DNA of 64,000 nucleotides from NCBI RefSeq assembly GCF_042680125.1, contig NZ_JBHTNY010000032.1, one strand, 5' to 3'. Positions 23,489-31,500 of this stretch are shown in pieces; the stretch's first letter is position 1; each line of letters starts with the position of its first letter. Under the pieces are notes generated by a model that searched no databases, was not told the DNA's origin, and worked only from the letters and a program-made list of their open reading frames with translations. Origin of the DNA: Robinsoniella peoriensis (GTDB taxonomy: Bacteria > Bacillota > Clostridia > Lachnospirales > Lachnospiraceae). The translations under genes and the position numbers were made by a program.

Positions 23489-25042
23489 CTATACGTAATC
23501 ATATCTGCGCGGCACATCCATCAGCTTCTTGTGGGTAAAATGGAAAATAAAGCAGATTACAGCGCAGATCAGATACCCTACAGCATACGGGAAGGACATT
23601 GTATCGATCCCAAATCCCAGCATTGGGGCATGCATAAATCCAAAGAACGACAGTATGGATGCTATGATAAGTGCATATCCTGCCTTATCCAGTCTTCTGT
23701 CAATGATGAATACCACAACCGTTGCCCAGAGTATACTGGTAAGAATTGCCCCATGTCGCATTGCTGCAACACCATGCCAGGTGACTCCGTAATTCAGCAT
23801 GGTCTGAGAAACCGTATCACTGCTGTTCATCGTAAGGGTATCTTCCAAAAAGATTCCAAAAGAACCTAAGGCATCTCGTACATATGTATACAAAACGTCC
23901 GCTATATGCGGAATCAGTGCAATGGCAACTGCAGCGCCGTGTCTTCTAGGCACATCTGTGCTGGACTGGACTACCATCAGAATTGCACACCATAAGAAGG
24001 TTATGGATGCTATCACTGCAGGCATCAGAGAATTGAAGAATCCATAAACGCCAAACAGCGCAGATGCTCCAAACAGTACTCCGGTAACCCATGAATATCC
24101 GGTTCCTGTTCCGCTTTTCTTCAGACCCGGGTGACCCAGCCATACTGTATTTGGTATGATTCCACCAAACAATGCAGATAACATCGTACAGCACCCATCC
24201 GCAATCTGAGCATGTCCCACATTGTAGTCATCTCCTGCTGCAATGGCGGATTCCACGTTATCCATGGTTTCGATAAAGTTATATACTTCAATTGGGATAA
24301 TAACTCCCAGATACGGCACAATCAGTTTAAATCCGGCCAGTATATTTGCTCCGGAGAAATATGGAAGTACTACTCCGACTGTAGAGGTGTCAATCTGTAC
24401 TCTTCCAAGACAGATAGCGTACACCACACCAAAGACCACGGATACCAAAAGCATAGGGATCTTCTTCTTAAATACATAACCGCCGATTAAACCGATAATT
24501 GCAATGATAAGAACCGGCATTCCCAATACGGGATCATGATAAACCTCAAATAAACCAACCGTTGCCATCCATACGAGACCAATTCCCGCAACTGCACCAA
24601 GCATAGCTGCTCTGGGAATAATTCTTCTGATATACGGTCCGACAAATCCTCCGATTAACTCAATAAATCCTCCCAGGAAACAGGCTGCAACTGCTGCTGT
24701 CCAACATTCTTCCGGTGACAGCCCGGCATAATGAAGCGGATAAATAACTCCATACAGATAGACGAACATCGCCGGAGTGGATACACCGGAAGGTAGTGCG
24801 GTGACATCTGTTCTTCCTGTTCTCTTTGCCAGTTTTCTGCCCATATAGGCATAGATAAAACCGCTGGCCATAAGTCCGATGGACAATCCCGGAACCACTC
24901 TGCCATAGATGATATCATCTGTCCATCCAATACCCTGTAATGCGTAAATTATAATAATGTAATTGACCAGGTTTCCCACGAAAGAATAAACTACGCCGCC
25001 TACATCTTCTGCCTTAAATAAGCGCATTGCTTTTGTATTCAT
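23489..25042 (-). CDS. NCS2-family (xanthine/uracil/guanine-type) permease
   Basis: The 517-aa membrane transporter has about 12-14 helices. The signature region IIPIEVYNFIETMDNVESAIAAGDDYNVGHAQIADGCCTMLSALFGG, followed by IPNTVWLGHPGLKKSGTGTGYS, corresponds to the substrate-binding part of NCS2 proteins (usually ET..N..S....GD). The N-terminus AEDVGGVVYSFVGNLVNYIIIIYAL also fits. NCS2 members bring nucleobases into the cell by proton or sodium symport. It belongs to the more divergent branch with a longer sequence than PbuX or UraA. It is placed between the MtmB homologue and the small barrel-like protein, opposite adenine deaminase. The real substrate could be a purine, a methylated base or another ring compound. 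Confidence 0.8.
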   Translation of the reverse strand: MNTKAMRLFKAEDVGGVVYSFVGNLVNYIIIIYALQGIGWTDDIIYGRVVPGLSIGLMASGFIYAYMGRKLAKRTGRTDVTALPSGVSTPAMFVYLYGVIYPLHYAGLSPEECWTAAVAACFLGGFIELIGGFVGPYIRRIIPRAAMLGAVAGIGLVWMATVGLFEVYHDPVLGMPVLIIAIIGLIGGYVFKKKIPMLLVSVVFGVVYAICLGRVQIDTSTVGVVLPYFSGANILAGFKLIVPYLGVIIPIEVYNFIETMDNVESAIAAGDDYNVGHAQIADGCCTMLSALFGGIIPNTVWLGHPGLKKSGTGTGYSWVTGVLFGASALFGVYGFFNSLMPAVIASITFLWCAILMVVQSSTDVPRRHGAAVAIALIPHIADVLYTYVRDALGSFGIFLEDTLTMNSSDTVSQTMLNYGVTWHGVAAMRHGAILTSILWATVVVFIIDRRLDKAGYALIIASILSFFGFMHAPMLGFGIDTMSFPYAVGYLICAVICFIFHFTHKKLMDVPRRYDYV

Positions 25043-25108
25043 TTTTCTTTCCTCTCTCTTTTGTCCTTTTTTCTTTTATCAAAGTTCAATACAACTCATC
25101 CATTTATT

Positions 25109-26485
25109 CTAAAACTGAATACCCATTTCTGTAAGTTCTGCTCTTACTTCCTCATACATTGCCAGCCATTCCGGAAGCGGGGTAATTGTCTCCATATCAT
25201 ATGCTTCATTAAATGGCTTTCCGCAGTTTCCGTCTTCCATACGGAATACATGCTCATATTTATCCAGCAGCTTTAATACAATTTCATTTGCCTCTTCACG
25301 CGTCATCTTTTGTTTTGCAACCGCTTTGCCCACTTCACCCATAAGGCGCACTTCCAGCCCGGTTCCGTTTGGTTTATTTCCATTTGCAGATCCCAGTCCT
25401 TCCAGATGCCCGCCGCTGACGGTAACCACGATTGTATTTGCGGCTACTTCATACAACAGTTCTTTTGTCATAGCGCCGCTGCTTGGCCAAAGATCGCATA
25501 CTATAATTGCCGGAGCATTCTTGGCAAATGTCTGGCAGAGTACAGACTGGAGCCACAGACAGCCTCTTGCTGTGGTTGCCACATCCTGGATATGGATCGG
25601 ATGACAGAGATGATAATCCGCCATACAGACCAGATTCGCTGCCATTATGGATGCCAGCATGACAATCGTTGCTCCCGGAGCATCCCCTGCAAGACCACCA
25701 ACCATGGTACATGCCAGGGATGCATTCTTCATTCCATAGTCCAGTGAATTTGCTGCACGTACTAAATTACCGTTATCAATCATTAATTCATTAAACATTG
25801 CAACCAGATGGGAATCGCATGGACGAAGACGCTTTTCTCCAACTGCCGCATAATCTCCAACTTCTGTAACAGCACTTTCTGCCGCTAAAAGCCCCATTCC
25901 TTCTCTTCCGACTTCCTTAAGGGCTTTGTGAAGATATTCCATTTCGCGGCGCACTGCCACTACTTCCGTTACATCACCGCTGGTTACCGCATAACCATCT
26001 ACATCTACTAATGATCCGCAAGTCAAAAGGTCAATGACCGGCTCCTTTGCAGCACTTAAAATAATGGGATAATATAAGGATTCCGGTGTCGGACATCCCG
26101 GGTTTCCTGCCCATACAACCGGTAAGGATTCATCTTCTATTTTTCGGGCTTTCAAAGTTACCGCATCTTTGCCTTCCCCCATTACCAGCTCGGTCTTCAT
26201 ATTTCTCAGACCTTCTTCAATCTCTTCTTTTTCAAAATGAATGATCCGCTTTGTACTCATATTGTAAATACCAAGATCTACGATCAGTTTTTTTGCTGCT
26301 TCGAACATATCATCCAACAGTTTTTCATCATTTGGAATAATGACTTGTTTATCCCAGCTAAAGTCATAATCCTCAACCAAATCCCTTACTCCGTCGATGA
26401 TGTAGTCCAGATCCCAATCATCTTTTTCCACGGCAGGACCTGTTTTTCCTCTTGCACAAATTTCTAAAAATTTCTTCGTATCCAT
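25109..26485 (-). CDS. MtmB-family methylamine methyltransferase homologue lacking pyrrolysine
   Basis: The 458-aa product matches monomethylamine:corrinoid methyltransferase MtmB along its whole length (also 458 aa). Shared blocks include QDDWDL-type KDDWDLDYI, LGIY, GREGMG, DSHLVAMFNEL, VGGLAGDAPGATIVMLA, LCHPIHIQDVATTARGCLWLQ and GLEVRLMGEVGKAVAK. In methanogen MtmB an in-frame UAG encodes pyrrolysine at residue 202 in GMGV-O-GPET; here the aligned position is Leu200 (TTA, 26-kb strand bases 25888-25886) in GMGLLAAES. The catalytic residue that binds the methylamine is therefore absent, so the substrate must differ, as with non-Pyl MttB relatives such as MtgB. AAGGAGG precedes the ATG. No corrinoid protein gene is nearby. 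Confidence 0.85.
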   Translation of the reverse strand: MDTKKFLEICARGKTGPAVEKDDWDLDYIIDGVRDLVEDYDFSWDKQVIIPNDEKLLDDMFEAAKKLIVDLGIYNMSTKRIIHFEKEEIEEGLRNMKTELVMGEGKDAVTLKARKIEDESLPVVWAGNPGCPTPESLYYPIILSAAKEPVIDLLTCGSLVDVDGYAVTSGDVTEVVAVRREMEYLHKALKEVGREGMGLLAAESAVTEVGDYAAVGEKRLRPCDSHLVAMFNELMIDNGNLVRAANSLDYGMKNASLACTMVGGLAGDAPGATIVMLASIMAANLVCMADYHLCHPIHIQDVATTARGCLWLQSVLCQTFAKNAPAIIVCDLWPSSGAMTKELLYEVAANTIVVTVSGGHLEGLGSANGNKPNGTGLEVRLMGEVGKAVAKQKMTREEANEIVLKLLDKYEHVFRMEDGNCGKPFNEAYDMETITPLPEWLAMYEEVRAELTEMGIQF

Positions 26486-26511
26486 GTTTTTCCTCCTTCG
26501 TTTGTGTAATC

Positions 26512-26541
26512 ATTATAGCAGAAAGCTCCTTCAACTTGCAA
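26512..26541 (-). promoter_or_regulatory. promoter for the MtmB-homologue operon
   Basis: Minus-strand TTGCAA (26541-26536) and TATAAT (26517-26512) with an 18-bp spacer, about 20 bp before the start codon. A 12-bp perfect palindrome ACAGGCGCCTGT lies further upstream at 26591-26602, between this promoter and the adenine deaminase gene. Confidence 0.65.
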
Positions 26542-26590
26542 CAGAATAATCTCTGTGTTAGACTGTTACAAAAGAATCGTATTACTATTC

Positions 26591-26602
26591 ACAGGCGCCT
26601 GT
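26591..26602. promoter_or_regulatory. 12-bp perfect palindrome in a divergent intergenic region
   Basis: ACAGGCGCCTGT is centred between the MtmB-homologue operon and the adenine deaminase gene, about 56 bp before the deaminase ATG. Its symmetry and place suggest an operator shared by the two units, but no regulator is encoded beside it. Confidence 0.35.
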
Positions 26603-26657
26603 AAACGGTAATTCCGCCTAAGAAAAACCAAATATAATTCAGGAAAGGTTTCTAATT

Positions 26658-28355
26658 ATGACATCAAAACAAACCTTATGCGAGGCTGCTTCCGGCAGGA
26701 TCCCGGCTGATACAGTCTTTAAAAACGGAAAAATTATTAATGTAATTACTCAGGAGATTTATGCTGCAGATGTGGCTGTTTACCAGGGCATGATTGTGGG
26801 CATTGGCTCTTATCACGGAAGCAGTGAAATCGACTGCAGTGGAAAGTATCTCTGTCCGGGGTTAATGGATGCCCATCTGCATATCGAAAGCTCCATGGTA
26901 ACCCCCTGCGAAATGACAAAATCTGTTTTGCCGGATGGAACTACAACGCTTATTGCAGATCCCCATGAAATGGTAAACGTATGTGGAAGCAAAGCTATTG
27001 ACTATCTGCTGAAAGCCGCCGCAAAGCTGCCGGTAAATTTATTCGTTATGCTTCCCTCTTCGGTACCTGCAACACCATTTGAGACAAATGGTGCCAAATT
27101 TGAAGCCGAAGATATTCATACTTATATCCATCATCCCCGTGTGTTAGGGCTGGGCGAAGTTATGTGCTTTCCCCAGGTACTATCAGGAGATGCCTCCATC
27201 TTTGAAAAATTAGAGCTGGCTAAAGAAAAAACAACAGATGGACATGCGCCGGGACTTTCCGGGCAGGAAATTCAGACCTATGCATGTGCCGGAATCGCGA
27301 CAGATCATGAATGCGTACATTTTGAAGAAGCTCTGGCAAAATGCCGGGCGGGCATGAAAATTCTGGTACGGGAAGGCAGTGCTGCCAAAAATATAGACGG
27401 CATCATCCCCGGATTGGTACAAAGCCAGCTGCCATTGGATCAATTTCTCCTGTGCACCGATGATAAGCATCTGGAGGATATCTGGAAAGAAGGCCATATC
27501 AGCCACTGTGTACGCCGAAGCATTGCCCTTGGCCTGAAACCTGCTGCTGCCATTGCCATGGCAAGCATACATACGGCCAGAACCTACGGTCTTACCGGTT
27601 ACGGAGCCATAGCTCCAGGATACCATGCAGACCTGCTGATTCTGGATGACCTGGAAAATTTTGCGGTATCCTCCGTATATAAAGACGGGCGCCTGGTGAC
27701 CCCTCAGTGGATGGAGCAGTTAGAAGACATTCCCATTCCCGCAGACCTGCTGCATACCGTACATTTCCAGGAAATTACTACCTCACAGTTAGCACTGCCC
27801 TGTAAAGAAGACATGCATGTTATTGAAATGGTTCCACACCAGATCCTTACTAAAAATGTAATCGCTCAGGTTCCAGCCAAAGACGGACTCTTCTGTCCGG
27901 GAGACGGCTATACGAAGCTATGCGTTGTAGAAAGGCACAGGGGAACCGGAAATATCGCCATTGCCCCCTTAAAAGGCTTTGGAATTAGAGATGGGGCAAT
28001 TGCCACCACCGTAGCTCATGACAGTCATAATATTATAGCCGCCGGAGACAATGACCAGGATCTTGCCGCCGCCATAAACCATTTAAAACAGATTCAGGGG
28101 GGATATGTAATCGCTTCAAAGGGCAAGGTCCTGGCATCTCTGCCCCTTCCTTTATTTGGTCTTATGAGCACCGCTTCCGGAAAAGTTACCAGTGAAATCA
28201 CTTCCAAAATGTTAAAACTGGCACATGAAATGGGTATCCCCGAATATTTTGACCCATTTATAACACTGTCCTTTATGGCACTTCCGGTAATTCCGGAAAT
28301 CCGCCTAACAGACCTGGGACTCTTTGACAGTACGGCACAGAAGTTCATAAATTAA
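26658..28355 (+). CDS. ade: adenine deaminase
   Basis: Hydrolyses adenine to hypoxanthine and ammonia in purine salvage. The 565-aa amidohydrolase has the metal-binding motif GLMDAHLHIESSMV (about residues 70-83), LIADPHEMVNVCG, the GHAPG block containing a metal His (VTDGHAPGLSGQE-like, at TTDGHAPGLSGQ), TDHECV and the Asp motif LCTDDKHLED. The C-terminal domain (about 400-565) contains VERHRGTGNIAIAPLKGFGI and VAHDSHNIIAAGDND, characteristic of this adenine deaminase type. AGGAAAGG precedes the ATG. It is divergent from the MtmB/NCS2 unit, which hints that the NCS2 permease could carry a purine, though that is only context. Confidence 0.95.
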   Translation: MTSKQTLCEAASGRIPADTVFKNGKIINVITQEIYAADVAVYQGMIVGIGSYHGSSEIDCSGKYLCPGLMDAHLHIESSMVTPCEMTKSVLPDGTTTLIADPHEMVNVCGSKAIDYLLKAAAKLPVNLFVMLPSSVPATPFETNGAKFEAEDIHTYIHHPRVLGLGEVMCFPQVLSGDASIFEKLELAKEKTTDGHAPGLSGQEIQTYACAGIATDHECVHFEEALAKCRAGMKILVREGSAAKNIDGIIPGLVQSQLPLDQFLLCTDDKHLEDIWKEGHISHCVRRSIALGLKPAAAIAMASIHTARTYGLTGYGAIAPGYHADLLILDDLENFAVSSVYKDGRLVTPQWMEQLEDIPIPADLLHTVHFQEITTSQLALPCKEDMHVIEMVPHQILTKNVIAQVPAKDGLFCPGDGYTKLCVVERHRGTGNIAIAPLKGFGIRDGAIATTVAHDSHNIIAAGDNDQDLAAAINHLKQIQGGYVIASKGKVLASLPLPLFGLMSTASGKVTSEITSKMLKLAHEMGIPEYFDPFITLSFMALPVIPEIRLTDLGLFDSTAQKFIN

Positions 28356-28397
28356 AATCGAATAAAGAAAAACATCGATTTGTTGCTAAAAACAACT

Positions 28398-28474
28398 GAA
28401 AAAAGTGCAGATATTCCAATCGTTCCATACGGGCATTTGATTATACCGTTATGGACAGATCGGAATATCTGCAC
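28398..28474 (-). terminator. long hairpin terminator between ade and the secreted protease
   Basis: A 13-bp perfect stem, GTGCAGATATTCC (28405-28417) with GGAATATCTGCAC (28462-28474), encloses a weaker inner stem (CCATAACGG-like). On the minus strand it runs into TTTTTT, so it terminates the protease gene. It probably also blocks read-through from ade. Confidence 0.75.
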
Positions 28475-28503
28475 ATTAGTTCCAAAGACTACTGGAATAC
28501 CTT

Positions 28504-31500
28504 CTATTTTTTTATCACAATCCTTTTTACTTTACTGTACTTTCCATAGATTCTCTTACCGCAGGAATCCTTTTTATAAGCCCGGACTTTTACGTAATAG
28601 GTTCTGCCCTTTTTCAGCTTACTGATTTTCTTGCTCGTTTTCGTCGTGTTTAATGATTTTCTGCTCTTTTTGAAAGATGCGTTTTCTGCATAACAGATCT
28701 GATATCCGCCTGCTCCCTTCACATCCTTTATTTTTACAGCCAGCTGCCTTTTCTTTGAATTGGACAGTTTAATGGAACTTACCCTGGCAGTGCTTACCTT
28801 TGACCAATGTGCATACAGCGTCTGCTTCTTTTGAAGTGATACTACGGAACCTGAAGTTATTTTCTTTCCTCCTGTTTTCGCTGTATACCACCCTTTAAAT
28901 GCATATTTGGATTTCTTTGGGGTTGGCAGACTGCCGTAACGGTTCCCATTTTTTGCCTTAAAGGACGATCTGTCTGTCTTGCCTCCGTTACCATTCAGGA
29001 TAACCTGAAATTCCGAAATCTTTTTTGTGGTAACTGACAAAACCTGACTTAATGGACTCGCTTTATAAATTTCATTTTCTTTCGACCTAGCATGAACCCG
29101 ATAATTTGTATTAGGCTTCAGACCTGAGAATACACCGCCGTTCTGCCACCTTTTTCCTCCATCAATGGAGTATTCCAGACCATTCACCGTTCTTATGGTA
29201 ACCGCAGTCTCCGTTATTCCTATAGATACGGGCGCCGCAGGCGCCACGGCATTACGTTTGTCAGTTCTCACATCCAATGCCTGGCTTACCGGACTTTCCA
29301 TTTTGTTTGCTGTCCTGCATACCCTGGTTATAACCCGGTAGATACGATTTGGTACAAGTCCGCTGAACGTACTGCCCCGCTGCCAGTTCTTGCCTTCGTT
29401 AATGGAATACTCCTGACCGCTCATTTCCTTTATTGTTATAAAGTCACTTCCTGCAGATTTCAGCTGCGGTACATCCGGCGCTTCTGCCGAAGACTGCAGC
29501 GTAAGAACCGGTAAAGGTTCGCTGACAGCACTTTCCATCACTGTATCGGTCTCCGCCTGCTTTGTAAAAATATAGTACCATGCCTGATCTTCCAATCGTT
29601 CAAATATTCCGCTGCTCTGCCAAATGAGTGCATCCCCATTTATGCTGCTTTCTGTTGTAATCGCATAGACCTGCCCCGGTACTGTATTTACTATAATGCT
29701 GTGATCCAATCGCCGGGCAGCTTCCGGTGCCGCTGGCGCTTGGGGCGCACTATCTTTCGTTCGCAAGGACAATACTTCACTGGTATTTCCTGCCGCAGTT
29801 ATCCCGGTTTCTGCTATGCGTGTGGCAATCTCATACTCAGTTCCAGGTTCCAGTCTTTCGAATAATCCGCTGTCCTGCCATTGGGCGAACTCCGTTTCCC
29901 CCGAAACTTTTATACTGTATTCCTGGCCTGGCTGGGTTTCCACTTCCACAGATATATCTGTACGTTTTATCACTACAGGCGCAGAAACTGCATCTGGCGC
30001 CACTTTCCTGGTCTCTGCCACTAGCCCTTCGCTCACTTTTCCGGGCATTTCCGTCTCTGTTCCCGATTTCCTTGCAAAGATCAGATATTCCGTCTCCGGC
30101 TGTAACCCTGTAAAAATTCCAGATTCCTGCCAGTTTGCACCATTATTTATGAAATCCTCCGGGTTATTTGCAGCAGCATTCAGAGCATCATCTCCTGCAC
30201 TTGATAACACATCTATGACCTCTTCCCCACTTACTTGGTCTATTAATATATATTCTTGCCCCGGTCTTGCCTGGACTGTTATACTATTATCCGTTGCATA
30301 TAATAACTGCGGTTTTTCCACAGCAGCCGGCGGCTCCGCCTTTGTTCTTGCCTGTGCCGGATTACCTGCACTGCTTGCCATGGCAGTATCCGTTTCACAG
30401 ATTCTGGCTATGATATCATATTCCGTTTCCGGGTTCAGTCCTTCAAAAATGCCTTCTGCCTGCCATTCCCCGTAATTATCTTCCGCTGACAGCTTAATGG
30501 CATATTCCTGCCCCGGCACTGTCTGAACCGTAATTTTCCTGTCCAGCCTTTCCAGGACAGCCGGTGCGTCCGGTGCCTGAGGCGGCGCATTCTTGGTTCG
30601 CACATGCAGAGGAACAGACGGTTTGCTGGCAGCGGTATCCTCTGTTTCAGCAAATCTCGTAATTACCTGATAATCTGTACCAGGGAGTAATCCTTCAAAC
30701 AGTCCGCTAAATCCGCCTTCTGTCTGTTCAGCCATCTTCCAGTTTCCTCCATTGTCAATGGAATACTCCTGCCCATACACAACTTTCACCACAATACTAT
30801 AATCCGTCACTGCATCCGGTAACTCAGCGATTTCAGCCTGTGCAGGTGGATTTTGTGCGCTTTTTTTCGTTTCAGCCACAACATAGTAAGCATTTCCAAT
30901 GTGATTTACCGGCGCCTGAAGGCCATCTTCCATATCAGAAATCTCGGTCAGGAGATGATCCTCCGTAACCCTTACCGCAAATAGCCTGGTTCTGTCCTCC
31001 TCATATTCCAGAGGCTTTGGAAAATGCAGCACGACATTTTCATCACTGGATAAAGAAATTTCATTTCCATCTGCGGTAGTACTGATTGCATAAACAGTAA
31101 ATAATCTGCCTCCGATCCTGCTCAGGCTCTCACGGATCTCATCATAGATTCCTTCTTCCATTTCACAGACCCGTGCGCTGAAATTCGCGTCTTTTGGCAG
31201 ATAACTGCGGCTGTCAGTCAATGTCACCCCGTTATCCGTTAATACCGTATCCGGGACAGTAAACCGATACTTGTAGCAGATGCTGCCGGACTGGCCTTTT
31301 CCCACAACCGTTACAATTTTATCCTCGAAAGCCGATCTGGGAATTGCATCCTCCCCATTATAAATCTGATCGTCTATCTGTATTTCAACTTCACCCTGAT
31401 CTTCCAAAACCGGATGTAACCTTACAAATGCAGAAGCAGGCGGCAAAGTAATCTGAACTTCCTGTGAATCCGACACTTCTGCGCTGATTCCGCTTTCGAT

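Noticed and set aside
25886..25888. Possible pyrrolysine (UAG) codon in the MtmB homologue
   Set aside because: The aligned codon is TTA (Leu) and the reading frame is open throughout, so no UAG decoding is needed; no pyl genes are seen either.
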